A stretch of DNA of 64,000 bases from SAR202 cluster bacterium bin87 (GTDB taxonomy: Bacteria > Chloroflexota > Dehalococcoidia > Lucifugimonadales > UBA3495): positions 386,732 to 450,731 of the forward strand of contig MPNC01000003.1 in NCBI GenBank assembly GCA_002238825.1. Direction: 5' to 3'. Under the pieces are notes generated by a model, which did no database searches, was not told the DNA's origin, and was given only the letters and a program-made list of their open reading frames with translations. This document shows, piece after piece, positions 7,926-17,063 of the stretch. How positions within the stretch are numbered: position 1 is the stretch's first letter; each line of letters opens with the position of its first letter. Both the position numbers and the translations under genes were made by a program.

Positions 7926-9521
7926 ATGGCCGCCTACCACGCCGACACCGTCATCCGCCGCGCCAACGTCATTACCATCAACCCCAGCCAACCGAGGGCC
8001 TCTGCCGTTGCCATGCGCGACGGGAGGTTCATCGGCGTGGGCAGCGACTCCGACCTGGAAACGCTCATCGGGCCGAGCACCAAAATCGTCGAACTCGCCG
8101 GCAAGACGGTGCTGCCCGGGTTCATCGATGCCCACATCCACGTGCTCAGCAGCGGCACCCGACACGTCATGGCCGCCGACTGCTCGCTGCCCACCATCGG
8201 CGACATCCAGGACGCTTTGCGTGAGCGCGTCGCGGTCACTCCGCCCGGCCAGTGGGTACAGGGCTTCAAGTTCGACGACACCAAGACGGCCGAAAATCGC
8301 TTCCTGCGCCGCGAGGACCTGGACGCGGTCAGCACTGAACATCCCATCCTCGTCGCCCACCGGGCCGGTCACGTGTACTACGGCAACTCCCTGGCGCTGG
8401 AACAGGCCGGATTCAACGACGAGACCGAAGATCCTCCGGGTGGCCGCCTGGGACGTTATGCCGACACCGGCCGCCTGGACGGCGTGATCTACGAACGCGC
8501 CGCCGACGATCTCCGGGAGAACCAACTGCCCGTCGAGAACGAGGAGACCCGGCGTGAGGGTCTGCGCGTCATCTGCGAGATGCTGAACCGCGCCGGCCTG
8601 ACCAGCGTCCACGACGCCCGCGTCACCGACTACGAGCTGCGCACCTACCAGGAGGGCCGCGACAACGGCGATCTGACCCTGCGCGTCTACGCCCTGATGT
8701 GGTATCGCTACTTCCCCGCGTTGCGCGATGCCGGCATCCTCGCCGGCATGGGCGACGACCGCCTGCGCATCGGCGGCATCAAGATGGTGGCCGACGGCGC
8801 GATAGCCTCCCGCACCGCCTACCTTTCCGAACCCTACGTGGGCAGTTGCTGCGACCACGGCATCCTCACCATGACCGAAGATGAGATCGCCGAAAACGTC
8901 ATGGAGATGCACGCCGCCGGATTCCAGGTCTGCATCCACGCCAACGGCGATTCCACCATCGACCTGGTGCTCCGGGCCTACGAAGCGGCCCAAAAGGCCC
9001 ACCCGCGTTCGGACCCGCGCCATCGCATCGAGCACTGCACGCTGGTCAACCCCGACCTGCTCAACCGCATGCACAACCTGGGCGCGGTGGCGACGCCCTT
9101 CTGCACCTACGTGTACTACCACGGCGAGAAGATGCAGTTCTACGGCGAGGACCGCCTGCAGTGGATGTTTGCCCAGCGCTCGTTCATGGACTACAACGTC
9201 ATGTCCACCGGCGCCACCGACTACCCGCCCGGCCCCTTCGAGCCGCTGATGGGCATCCAGAGTTGCGTCACTCGCACCGACAGCGAGGGCCGCGAGTGGG
9301 GAACCAACCAGCGCATCTCCGTGGAGGACGCCCTGCGCATCTACACGCAGAACGGCGCCTACGCGGGGTTCGAGGAAAACCTCAAGGGCAGCATCCAGGT
9401 GGGCAAGCTCGCCGACCTGGTGGTCCTGGCCGAGGACCCCACCGCCATCGACCCCTTCGGAATCAAGGACATCACGGTGGAGCGCACCATCGTGGGTGGG
9501 AAGACCGTTTACGAGGGTTAG
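7926..9521 (+). CDS. YtcJ-like metal-dependent amidohydrolase
   Basis: 531 residues. The metal-binding DAHIHV motif is near 68-73, with further His in IHANGDSTIDL (about 337) and HRIEHC (about 366), and the final Asp in STGATDYPPGPF (about 428). The composite N/C-terminal beta-sandwich is closed by LADLVVLAEDPTAIDP, a hallmark of imidazolonepropionase-like amidohydrolases. Relatives (YtcJ, NfdA) hydrolyse N-substituted formamides or similar amides; the real substrate is unknown. AGGAG precedes the ATG. It ends the SDR/alcohol-dehydrogenase run and is followed by a MITE-like element. Confidence 0.88.
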   Translation: MAAYHADTVIRRANVITINPSQPRASAVAMRDGRFIGVGSDSDLETLIGPSTKIVELAGKTVLPGFIDAHIHVLSSGTRHVMAADCSLPTIGDIQDALRERVAVTPPGQWVQGFKFDDTKTAENRFLRREDLDAVSTEHPILVAHRAGHVYYGNSLALEQAGFNDETEDPPGGRLGRYADTGRLDGVIYERAADDLRENQLPVENEETRREGLRVICEMLNRAGLTSVHDARVTDYELRTYQEGRDNGDLTLRVYALMWYRYFPALRDAGILAGMGDDRLRIGGIKMVADGAIASRTAYLSEPYVGSCCDHGILTMTEDEIAENVMEMHAAGFQVCIHANGDSTIDLVLRAYEAAQKAHPRSDPRHRIEHCTLVNPDLLNRMHNLGAVATPFCTYVYYHGEKMQFYGEDRLQWMFAQRSFMDYNVMSTGATDYPPGPFEPLMGIQSCVTRTDSEGREWGTNQRISVEDALRIYTQNGAYAGFEENLKGSIQVGKLADLVVLAEDPTAIDPFGIKDITVERTIVGGKTVYEG

Positions 9522-9610
9522 GTAGTATTAGAAGTCCGGCGCTGATAGACGCAACGGACTTGCGAACGTCGCATACGAGCAGCGTGGCGCAAGCGTCGTT
9601 GCCTGCGGCC

Positions 9611-9741
9611 CAAGACTTGTGCAAAGCCCCTCTCCCGCTCATGGTGAGCTTGTCGAACCACGGCTCCGGCAACAGCGGCATCCTTCGACAGGCTCAGGAT
9701 TAGCGGAAACCAAAGAAGTCCATCACTTTGCACAGGCCGTG
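9611..9741. repeat. MITE-like element with TGTGCAAAG ends and 9-bp flanking repeat
   Basis: 131 bp, no gene. Ends are ACTTGTGCAAAG and CTTTGCACAGGCCGTG in inverted orientation. Inside is a stem with GAGCTTGTCGAACCACG and CCTTCGACAGGCTCAGG words. The nine bases on each side are CCTGCGGCC (9602-9610) and CCTGTGGCC (9742-9750), eight of nine identical, as expected for an aged target duplication. A second copy is at 40210-40341. Confidence 0.8.
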
Positions 9742-9765
9742 CCTGTGGCCCGGCTTCTGGAACGG

Positions 9766-10152
9766 CTACAAGGCCGCGAGTTTTTCGGCATCGTCTATGT
9801 AGTCGGAAGTTTCACGGATGCGCCGTTCGACGTCGGGGCCGCAGATCCCGGAATAGAAACAAGTGCCGTGCAGGTAGGTGATCCTGGTGAAGTAGCGTCC
9901 AACCAGCGTCTCGTAGGTGTTTGACTGTCTGGCCAGCGCCAGGAGCGCCTCGGTGGTGTCGTGGGTGCTGGGTGGTTCCTCGCCAGTGCGGGATAGTATA
10001 AGGGCATCCGTGGCCCGCTTGGTGGAACACCAGGCCTTTTCGGCTGCATCGCGTATGTCGCCTGCCTGAAGCCGTTCGATGGCCTGGGTGTGGACCGCAC
10101 GGGAATCTGCAAAGATCTCGGCGGCGCGGTCGTGGGTCGAAATGGTCGTCAA
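9766..10152 (-). CDS. HEPN/PaREP1-like helical protein
   Basis: 128 residues, mostly helical: AIERLQAGDIRDAAEKAWCSTKRATDALIL near 25-55 resembles the first two helices of PaREP1/HEPN-type proteins. The canonical HEPN RNase Arg-x4-6-His motif is not evident, so it may be a structural rather than catalytic member. The start is TTG 10152, with GAGGAG seven bases upstream; no ATG fits. The 187-base gap to the next gene holds nothing recognisable. Confidence 0.6.
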   Translation of the reverse strand: MTTISTHDRAAEIFADSRAVHTQAIERLQAGDIRDAAEKAWCSTKRATDALILSRTGEEPPSTHDTTEALLALARQSNTYETLVGRYFTRITYLHGTCFYSGICGPDVERRIRETSDYIDDAEKLAAL

Positions 10153-10339
10153 AATTGTCTCCTCAACGGCTATGCGAGCATTCTAGCAGCTGATGTATGG
10201 GCACGAAACTGCGCGTTGTCCCGCGGCGGTTAGCCGCAGCCGAATGTAAACGCGATCGAGTCCTCGTCGCGACGACACGGTGGTTTCAATCTCCAGTCGT
10301 CTGCTCGCCGGCAGGCTGTGGGTTGGCGTAACTTCCCTG

Positions 10340-11605
10340 CTACTTTGAAACCGTGAGGTTTTCCACCTGCCGGTACTCTCCGTCGGCCCCGATCACCGTC
10401 AGGAATACCTCGTCCGAGCCCTGGTTGTCCCGCGGGCCGAATTTGAGCCGCATCCCGTCAATGTCGATGGGTTCGGACGCTTGCAGGGCCGTGATGAAGC
10501 ATTCGCGGCTCAGCTCGCGTCCGCATGCCTCCAGGCCAGCGATAGCCAGGCGTCCTGCCAGGTAACCCTCCAGGGAAACGAACCCGGGTTCCGCCCGGGC
10601 GTCGTAGTCGGCCAGGGCGTCGTGATACCGGGCTACCACCGGGATGCTGTCGTCTTGGGGCTGGGGCACAACCTGGGTGACATACACCCCCTCGCCCTGG
10701 GGGCCCAGTGCATCTGCCAGCGCGCGGCTGCCCACAAACGAGACTGCCATGAACAGCGGGTCCGCCTCTCGCCGCGCCAGTTCCACAGTTCGGGCCGCCG
10801 GCGCGTACGAGCTGACCATGATGATGGCCTCCGGATCCGCTTCGAGTATCTGGAGCACTGCCGACTTCACCGCGCGGGTGTTGCGCTCGTAATGCCCGGA
10901 CGCCACCGGTTTCAGACCGCGCCTCTCCAATGCCAGCGTCGTCCCGTCGAGCCCGTTCTGGCCGTAGGAATCGTTCTGGTACAGCACCCCGACCCGCGTC
11001 ACTCCCAGGTCTTCCGTGAGTCGCTCCACCATTTCCTCCGTTTCCTGGTAGTACGAGGCGCGGAGGTTGAACACGTTGCCCAACTCGGGATCCCTCAGTA
11101 GCTCGGCGCCGGTGAACGGAGCGATAAATGGCACGCCGGCTTCGTGAGCCAACGGAGCCGCCATTCGCGAGGTGGGCGTCCCGACCGCACCGATCAGCGC
11201 GAACACCTTTCGGTTTTCGACCAGTATCTTGGTGTTGGACGACGCGTAGTTGGGCTCGTAGGCGTCATCCAGCGTTTCCAGCAACAGGTGTCGCCCGTGA
11301 ACCCCGCCAGACTGGTTGACCTCATGAAACGCAGCCTCGATGCCCAGACGCATTCCCGTGCCCAGGAACCGCGCCGCTCCGGTGAAAGCGGCGGACTGAC
11401 CGAAGATGATCGCGTCGTGGAATACGCCGGGTACCCCGACGCCATCGGAATTGGTCGACGCGACCGTCGACGCGCCGTCTCCTTCCGCTGGAGCAGCCGG
11501 CTGGTTTGCAGCCTGACATGCAATGGCCGGAATTATGCCCAACAACAAGGCAGCCAGCGCCAGGGACACGAAACGTCGGCCTACTATACTGGTCGAATGC
11601 ACCAT
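10340..11605 (-). CDS. Branched-chain amino-acid-type ABC substrate-binding lipoprotein (copy 1)
   Basis: 421 residues with a lipoprotein signal peptide (hydrophobic core LALAALLLGIIPAI, then Cys30) and a Peripla_BP_6/LivK-type binding domain from about residue 60: IIFGQSAAFTG, GGVHGRHLLLE, FALIGAVGTPTSR, VLYQNDSYGQNG. It would capture an amino acid, amide or small organic acid outside the membrane. It lies 251 bases downstream of a close paralogue on the same strand, and no livFGHM permease or ATPase genes are nearby. GAGGA precedes the ATG. Confidence 0.88.
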   Translation of the reverse strand: MVHSTSIVGRRFVSLALAALLLGIIPAIACQAANQPAAPAEGDGASTVASTNSDGVGVPGVFHDAIIFGQSAAFTGAARFLGTGMRLGIEAAFHEVNQSGGVHGRHLLLETLDDAYEPNYASSNTKILVENRKVFALIGAVGTPTSRMAAPLAHEAGVPFIAPFTGAELLRDPELGNVFNLRASYYQETEEMVERLTEDLGVTRVGVLYQNDSYGQNGLDGTTLALERRGLKPVASGHYERNTRAVKSAVLQILEADPEAIIMVSSYAPAARTVELARREADPLFMAVSFVGSRALADALGPQGEGVYVTQVVPQPQDDSIPVVARYHDALADYDARAEPGFVSLEGYLAGRLAIAGLEACGRELSRECFITALQASEPIDIDGMRLKFGPRDNQGSDEVFLTVIGADGEYRQVENLTVSK

Positions 11606-11856
11606 GGTGTCCTCGTGTCAAACGTGTATGAAAGTTATCACACGCTCCGCATCCATGTCTGCGAAGGTGTATGCATTGTCGACGTAAACTGCCGGCACGC
11701 GTCCAGGCTCACATCTAGGCGCGTGGATCAACCACGGCGCTGTCGGCCAGTGGACCGGTGACTCGTTCGCGAGGATCCGGCGGAACCGTCCGACGCCGAC
11801 TGCGTTCCCTGTCCAACCAGGGAAGACAGAGCCCGTGGTACGTTCGCGCTTACGAT

Positions 11857-13107
11857 TCAGCGCCCGGCCTGGAGCCGGTCCACCTGGTGGTACTGGCCGT
11901 CCGCACCCAATACGGTGAGGAACACCGCGTCGGACCCTTGGTTATCGTCCGGCCCGTACTCGAGTTGAAATCCGTCGATTTCGACGACCTGTACGTTGCG
12001 GATCGCGTTGAGGAAGCAACCGCGCGTCAGGTCGGGGCCGCACCCCTCCAGCCCCGCAATGGCCAACCGCCCGGCCAGGTAGCCTTCCAGCGACACGAAA
12101 CTCGGCGCCGCCTCCGCGTCCTGCGCCGACAGGGCCGCCTGGTAACTGGCGGCGACGGGGATGCTGGCATCATCAGGGGAAGGGACCACCTGCGTCACGT
12201 AGACTCCGGCGCCATCCGGTCCCAATTCGTCCGCCAGCGCCCGGCTGCCCACAAACGAGATCGCCATGAACAACGGGTCGATCTGTTCGCGGACGGCCCG
12301 AATCGTTTTCGCCACTGGTGCGTAGGCGCCCACCATGATCACCGCTTCCGGGTCCGCATCCACGACGTGGAACACCGCTGCGGTCGTCGCGCCGGTGTTG
12401 CGTTCGTAGTATCCGGAACCGACCGGCTCAAGGCCTCGTCGTTGCAGGGCTTGTATCGTCCCCGCGAGCCCGGCCTGCCCGAAGGAGTCGTTCTGGTAGA
12501 ACACCGCAATCCGCGTGATCCCGAGATCTTCGGTCAGACGCTCCACCATCTCCTCGGTTTCCTGGTAGTAGGACGCCCGCAGGTTCAGGATGTTGTCCAA
12601 TTCCGGGTCACGCAGGAATTCCGCGCCCGTGAAAGGCGCCAGGAAAGGAGCGCCAGCGGAGTTGGCGGACAGGAAAGCAGAGCGTGAGGTTGGCGTGCCC
12701 ACCGCTCCGATCAGAGCGAACACCTTCTGCTCGTATAGCAGTTGCTGTGTGTTGGAGAATGCAGCGTCCGATTCGTACCCGTCATCCAGGGATTCGAGCT
12801 CCAGCCGTCGGCCGTGGACACCACCGGCCTCGTTGGCTTCGTGGAACGCGGCCTGTATCCCCAGGCGCATGTCGCTGCCCAGGTTCTGTGCTGGTCCGCT
12901 GAAGGCGGCCGACTGACCGAACACGACCCGGTCGTCAAACACCCCCTGATCCGCCGGTTCCCCGGACGCCGCCGTCGGCGGTGTGGACGCACCGGGCACG
13001 CCGGCTCCTGACGCCGGCTGCCCCTGCCCGGAGCAGGCCACGCCCAAAAGCAGGGCGGCCACGGCCACGGCGATTGTGCAGGCGGCGACCAGAGGTTGCG
13101 ATCTCAT
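11857..13107 (-). CDS. Branched-chain amino-acid-type ABC substrate-binding lipoprotein (copy 2)
   Basis: 416 residues. ATG 13107 was chosen because it puts the signal peptide (LVAACTIAVAVAALLLGVAC) at the N-terminus with the lipid-modified Cys at 25; a frame from 13164 would bury it. The binding domain matches copy 1 block by block (VVFGQSAAFSGPA, FALIGAVGTPTSR, RIAVFYQNDSFGQAG, SFVGSRALADELGPDGAGVYV), showing tandem duplication. Differences lie mostly in the C-terminal lobe. No transport partners are adjacent. Confidence 0.87.
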   Translation of the reverse strand: MRSQPLVAACTIAVAVAALLLGVACSGQGQPASGAGVPGASTPPTAASGEPADQGVFDDRVVFGQSAAFSGPAQNLGSDMRLGIQAAFHEANEAGGVHGRRLELESLDDGYESDAAFSNTQQLLYEQKVFALIGAVGTPTSRSAFLSANSAGAPFLAPFTGAEFLRDPELDNILNLRASYYQETEEMVERLTEDLGITRIAVFYQNDSFGQAGLAGTIQALQRRGLEPVGSGYYERNTGATTAAVFHVVDADPEAVIMVGAYAPVAKTIRAVREQIDPLFMAISFVGSRALADELGPDGAGVYVTQVVPSPDDASIPVAASYQAALSAQDAEAAPSFVSLEGYLAGRLAIAGLEGCGPDLTRGCFLNAIRNVQVVEIDGFQLEYGPDDNQGSDAVFLTVLGADGQYHQVDRLQAGR

Positions 13108-13235
13108 CTGAATTTGGCTCAGACCAACTTTGGGGTTCGCTCCGCAGAGCATACACCACCGCACGCACGGGATGCCCGGAACTTGCGACCGCGCGTTCCG
13201 GGCAATTCTGGAACCTGATGAGGACGAACCGGGAG

Positions 13236-14669
13236 CTAGAGTTCCGGAGGTCGCCGCTCATGCCACGGCGTTGCCTGCTCGTAGGCGTACGCAGCGCGGA
13301 ATATATTCGCCTCGCCCAGGTGCGGCCCGCCGATCTGCAGGGCCAGCGGCAATGCGCCTTCGCCGTCGCTGGTGAACCCGCACGGGATGCTCAGCGCGGG
13401 GCAACCGCTCAGGCTGTACAACCCGCGGAAGCTGCCGTCCCGAAGCGCGGCGGCGGCCACCTCCTTGTTGTCGATCATCGCCGGCTCGTCGGCCAGCAGG
13501 CCGGCCGGCGCGGAGGATGTGGGCTGTATCAGCAGGTCGACGCTGCGGAAAGCCTCGATGACCTGGCGGCGCACCAACGCGCGCAGCTTCAGCGCCTTGT
13601 AGTACACCTGACCCGGTATCAGGTTGCCCACCGCAAAGGCCACCCGCGTGTTCGGGTGGTAGTCCTCGAACCGCTCCCGCAGCCACTCGGGGTTGAGGCT
13701 GACCCGCTCCGTGCTGGTGATGGTGCGCACGATGGGGCCGGTCACCGGGGCCATGGGCAGGCTCACCGGCACGACCTCCGCGCCCAGTTCTCCGAACACC
13801 TCGGCGGCAGCGGCCGCGGCTTGCCGGCTCTGTTCGTTCAGCGACAGTCCGTGCCCGCCCATCAGCTCTTGCACCACGCCGATGCGCATTCCTCGCACGC
13901 TGCCGTCCAGCCCGTCCAGGTAGTTGGGCACGGGTTCGGTGCGGCTGTAGCGGTCCTTGGGATCATGGCCGGCGATGACGCCCAGGGTCAGCGCGCAGTC
14001 GGTCACGGTCCGGGAGATCGGGCCAATGGTGTCCGTCGACCAGCTGGCGCCGTCGACGCCGGCGCGGCTCACCCGCCCCCACGTGGGCCGGATGCCCACC
14101 AGTCCGCTGTTGGCCGCCGGACCGCGTATGGATCCGCCCGTGTCCTCGCCCAGCGAGGTGGCGCACAGGTATCCCGCCGTGGCGGACCCGCTGCCGGTGC
14201 TGGACGTGCCCGGGTTGCGGTTGGTGTCCCACGGGTTGCGCGCCGGCCCGAACCAGCTGCTGATGGGATCGCCCATGGCGAACTCGCTCATGTTGGTCTT
14301 GCCGATGATCACCGCGCCGGCGGCCTTGAGCTTGGCCACCACGGTGGCGTCGGTATCCGGCACAAAGTCGGCCCGTATCTTGGACCCGTCGCTGTTGCGG
14401 ATTCCCGCCGCGTAGATCTGGTCCTTCACGCCCACCGGGACGCCATGCAACGGACCTCGGAAGTTGCCGGCGGCGGCTTCGTCATCCAGCCGCCTGGCGT
14501 CGGCGCGAGCCTCGTCGGCGCACACCGTGATGTAGGCGTTGAGCTTGTCGCCCACCGCGTCGATGCGCGCCAGGTAGGCGTCCACTGCGTCGAGACACGA
14601 AATCTCCCGAGCGCGGATGGCGGCGGCCAGCTCGGATGCGGGCAGGAACGGGATTTCAGCGGGCGTCAT
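13236..14669 (-). CDS. Amidase of the GatA family
   Basis: 477 residues of the amidase-signature fold. The catalytic Lys is K82 (GVPVGVKDQ), the nucleophile Ser is S180 (DTGGSIRGPA) and the bridging Ser lies in the TSSTGSGSA segment near 156-162, which is slightly irregular against the usual GSSGGSA. The family includes the glutaminase of Glu-tRNA(Gln)/Asp-tRNA(Asn) amidotransferase and many stand-alone amide hydrolases. A GatC-like gene overlaps it by four bases upstream, but no gatB is nearby, so it may be either the housekeeping subunit or a catabolic amidase. Confidence 0.85.
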   Translation of the reverse strand: MTPAEIPFLPASELAAAIRAREISCLDAVDAYLARIDAVGDKLNAYITVCADEARADARRLDDEAAAGNFRGPLHGVPVGVKDQIYAAGIRNSDGSKIRADFVPDTDATVVAKLKAAGAVIIGKTNMSEFAMGDPISSWFGPARNPWDTNRNPGTSSTGSGSATAGYLCATSLGEDTGGSIRGPAANSGLVGIRPTWGRVSRAGVDGASWSTDTIGPISRTVTDCALTLGVIAGHDPKDRYSRTEPVPNYLDGLDGSVRGMRIGVVQELMGGHGLSLNEQSRQAAAAAAEVFGELGAEVVPVSLPMAPVTGPIVRTITSTERVSLNPEWLRERFEDYHPNTRVAFAVGNLIPGQVYYKALKLRALVRRQVIEAFRSVDLLIQPTSSAPAGLLADEPAMIDNKEVAAAALRDGSFRGLYSLSGCPALSIPCGFTSDGEGALPLALQIGGPHLGEANIFRAAYAYEQATPWHERRPPEL

Positions 14670-14863
14670 TCTGCCACCTCCATGTCGGCGGGATGGGTCA
14701 CGGCCAAGTATTCCTCCAGGTTGAACCCTGGCGGATTGATGGCGGCCATCTCCTCCAGCATTGCGTTCAGGCTGTGCGTGACCTGGCTCAGCTCCGGCTC
14801 GCTCAGCGTGAGCCCCACCGCCTTGGCCAAGGCCTGGATTTCGTCGTTGTTCAAATCGGACAT
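14666..14863 (-). CDS. GatC-like small subunit
   Basis: 65 residues with the GatC pattern: a first helix (EIQALAKAVG), LTLSEPELSQV, a second helix ending MLEEMAAINPP, and a short C-terminal tail. GatC clamps GatA and GatB together in the tRNA-dependent amidotransferase. Its stop overlaps the amidase start (ATGA), so the two are translationally coupled. An AtzG-like partner of a specialised amidase is the alternative. Confidence 0.7.
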   Translation of the reverse strand: MSDLNNDEIQALAKAVGLTLSEPELSQVTHSLNAMLEEMAAINPPGFNLEEYLAVTHPADMEVAE

Positions 14864-14876
14864 AACAGCTCCGTAG

Positions 14877-15308
14877 TTACTGTCGCGGATCGATAACTTC
14901 GATGAATGGGAAACGTCGGAAGTCCCGGTCTATGGTGCAGATTTGGTTGATAACGTGTTCGCGTGCCAGGACGGCAGTATGTAGATCGTGCACACGGCTG
15001 CCACGTACTTCGGGCAGTTCGGTAACTATCTGAGCCAGCACTGACATATGCTGCAATGTTGGCAGCAAGAGTCTGAAGCCCGGCATCGCCAGCAGGCCGT
15101 TAATGTAACGTCGCACCTCGGCCAGGCTCCAGGGCTGGCTGGATACCCGCGGATGCGTGACCACTCGAAAGAACTCGTAGCAGATATTCCACGTTAGCAA
15201 TCCAGAAGAAGCGGTGTTGCCAGCCTCTACGATGCGCCGCCGACAGGCGTCGTGGAATTCCGTATCGTCTCGAGCGGCATAAACCAGCACGTTGGTATCA
15301 AAAACCAT
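14877..15308 (-). CDS. PIN-domain toxin (VapC-like)
   Basis: 143 residues. The acidic metal-binding residues of a PIN RNase are in place: Asp4 (MVFDTN), Glu45 (CYEFFRV), Asp108 (RVHDLHTA) and Asp127/129 (TIDRDF). VapC enzymes cut tRNA or rRNA when freed from their antitoxin. The ATG overlaps the last 11 bases of the antitoxin gene, the usual arrangement for a VapBC operon. Confidence 0.88.
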   Translation of the reverse strand: MVFDTNVLVYAARDDTEFHDACRRRIVEAGNTASSGLLTWNICYEFFRVVTHPRVSSQPWSLAEVRRYINGLLAMPGFRLLLPTLQHMSVLAQIVTELPEVRGSRVHDLHTAVLAREHVINQICTIDRDFRRFPFIEVIDPRQ

Positions 15309-15678
15309 CGTACTCGTCCATCACGCGGCGCAGTTCCTCTTTGTCGGAGATGTCAACCAGCAGTTCGCCGCCTTGCCACTTGGGCAACCTTTCCATCAAC
15401 TCCTCAGCAGTTTCCGGTGGGGGTTGCCCGTCGTCAGCGTCCATCACGCGGTAGAGTTCTTCTTTGTTGGTGATGTCAACCAACTCTCCGCCGCTGTTCC
15501 TTTTGGGCAACTCGGGCCACGGATCTTCGGGTTTGTCATGAGCCGCTTCTGTCGGGACCTCGTCGAGTATATTGAGGATGCCAGCCTCCGCCAGCGCGGA
15601 CACGGTGGTGCCCCGCCGCTTCGCTTCCGCGTACAGCCGCTCCACTATGGCTTCGTCGATGTTCAGCGTCGTTTGCAT
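15298..15678 (-). CDS. VapB-like antitoxin with a duplicated C-terminal motif
   Basis: 126 residues from ATG 15678 (GAAGAG nine bases upstream; the in-frame TTG at 15687 abuts that motif). The first 45 residues look like a ribbon-helix-helix DNA-binding unit (MQTTLNIDEAIVERLYAEA). The rest holds two copies of one acidic module: LPKRNSGGELVDITNKEELYRVMD and LPKWQGGELLVDISDKEELRRVMD are near-identical in pattern. In VapB proteins one such C-terminal stretch wraps around the PIN active site; two in tandem is unusual. Expected to repress its own promoter. Confidence 0.8.
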   Translation of the reverse strand: MQTTLNIDEAIVERLYAEAKRRGTTVSALAEAGILNILDEVPTEAAHDKPEDPWPELPKRNSGGELVDITNKEELYRVMDADDGQPPPETAEELMERLPKWQGGELLVDISDKEELRRVMDEYDGF

Positions 15679-15711
15679 GATGCTCAACTCTTCGCTGGAG
15701 TTGCCTCCAGA

Positions 15712-17046
15712 TTACACCGTTTGCCCCGTAAACCGCCAACTTCCCAGCAGAGCCGCCGGCACGTGCATCGCCACGCCCGCCTCGTTCAGGTTCAGGTGCG
15801 CTGTGTCGGCCAGGGCCTGACAGCCGGCCAGGGCCTCCACGTAGCTCTGGGTGAACCGCAGGTTCTTCACCGGCGTGGTGGTCTCGCCGTTCTCAATCAG
15901 GAATGTGCCGTCCCGCGTCATGCCGGTCATCACGCAGCCACGGTTGTGCGACAGGCGGGTGTAGTAGAAGCGCGTGATGTACAGCCCGCGCTCGACCGAT
16001 GCGATCAACTCCTCGGTGGTGCGGTCGCCAGGACGCATGAACAGGTTGGTCGCAGTCGGACCGCCTGTCGCTCCCCGCTGGTGACCGGTGGAACCCACGC
16101 CGGCTTTGGCGGCGGTATAGGTGTTGTACACCGGACCCTGAACCACGCCGTCGTCAACGATCTCCACGCGCTGCCGGGGCACGCCCTCCGCATCGAAGGG
16201 AACCGGCCATCCCGCAGGGTCCAAACCGTCGTCATGGATGGAAACCAGCGGGCTCATCGCCGGTTGGGCGTGCAGATCGCTCATCCAGCTGCGCCCGTCC
16301 TGCACCATCTGCGCGCCCATGCCGTAAAAGCTGAGCGCTTCCAGCATGTCGTCCACCGCATAGTTCTCCAGCACTACCGGATACTCGCCCGGTTCCAGGT
16401 CCTGGGGATTGCGGCCCCGCACCGCCTTGCCGATGGCCTCGTCCGCCAGCCCTTCGCCGTCGATTGTGTCCATACGCCAGCCGCCGCCCTTGGCCCAACC
16501 CGCCGAATCGTCGCTGCGGGCGGTGATCAGCAGGCCGGAGAAGGAACCCGCGTGGTAGGCGTCGGCGCCCAGCGTGCTGACCACGGCGAGCTCGGTGCCT
16601 CCAGTGCGACAAAAGCCGGCGGCGTCCAGCGACAGGTCGGCGGCCTTGTGGCACACCATGCCGGCGATAGCGGCCCGCCGGTCGGCATCGCAAGCGGCGG
16701 TGGCATCGTCGTACGCCGATATGGACTGGGCTGGCGCCGGTTCCGGGAGGCCGGGAAAATCGGGATCCTCGGGCATCAATCGAGCGTATTCGGCGGCCTG
16801 CCGAACCGCGTCAGAGAGGCCCGTTGCCGACAGGTTGTTGGTGACCGCCCGGCCCTGGCGTTTGCCGATGGCGACCCGCACGTGCGCTATGGCGTCCTGG
16901 TGCGCCACGTTCTGGTGGATGCGGTTGTTGGCGAACCGGGTCAGCGCCTGCTCAGTGGCGGTCAGATATATGTCGCCATCCGCGTCAGATGGACAGTGAC
17001 GCAGCGCCTCCCGCAGCAGAGACCGTATCCGTTCCTGTCCCAGCAT
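15712..17046 (-). CDS. tldE: TldE/PmbA-family protease subunit
   Basis: 444 residues. ATG 17046 was chosen because upstream residues in the longer frame are Arg/Pro-rich and unlike the family. The TldD/PmbA fold is visible in ATEQALTRFANNRIHQN near the N-terminus and in the C-terminal ARSDDSAGWAKGG, EPGEYPVVLENYAV and GRSWMSDLHAQ blocks. It lacks the HExxxH zinc motif, as TldE subunits do, and would act with TldD as a heterodimeric peptidase on unfolded or modified peptides. The tldD gene is immediately upstream (17-base gap) but is frameshifted. Confidence 0.85.
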   Translation of the reverse strand: MLGQERIRSLLREALRHCPSDADGDIYLTATEQALTRFANNRIHQNVAHQDAIAHVRVAIGKRQGRAVTNNLSATGLSDAVRQAAEYARLMPEDPDFPGLPEPAPAQSISAYDDATAACDADRRAAIAGMVCHKAADLSLDAAGFCRTGGTELAVVSTLGADAYHAGSFSGLLITARSDDSAGWAKGGGWRMDTIDGEGLADEAIGKAVRGRNPQDLEPGEYPVVLENYAVDDMLEALSFYGMGAQMVQDGRSWMSDLHAQPAMSPLVSIHDDGLDPAGWPVPFDAEGVPRQRVEIVDDGVVQGPVYNTYTAAKAGVGSTGHQRGATGGPTATNLFMRPGDRTTEELIASVERGLYITRFYYTRLSHNRGCVMTGMTRDGTFLIENGETTTPVKNLRFTQSYVEALAGCQALADTAHLNLNEAGVAMHVPAALLGSWRFTGQTV

Positions 17047-17063
17047 CCCCGTGCGTCCTGGCT

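Noticed and set aside
7902-9122. 406-residue minus-strand ORF
   Set aside because: Shadow of the amidohydrolase, which has the catalytic motifs; composition is Val/Gly/His-rich as expected for an antisense frame.
9530-9765. Small RNA gene in the gap after the amidohydrolase
   Set aside because: The structure is explained by the MITE-like element with a 9-bp duplication; no promoter or terminator was found.
12981-14876. 631-residue plus-strand ORF
   Set aside because: Antisense shadow of the amidase and GatC-like genes; no motif and no ribosome binding site.
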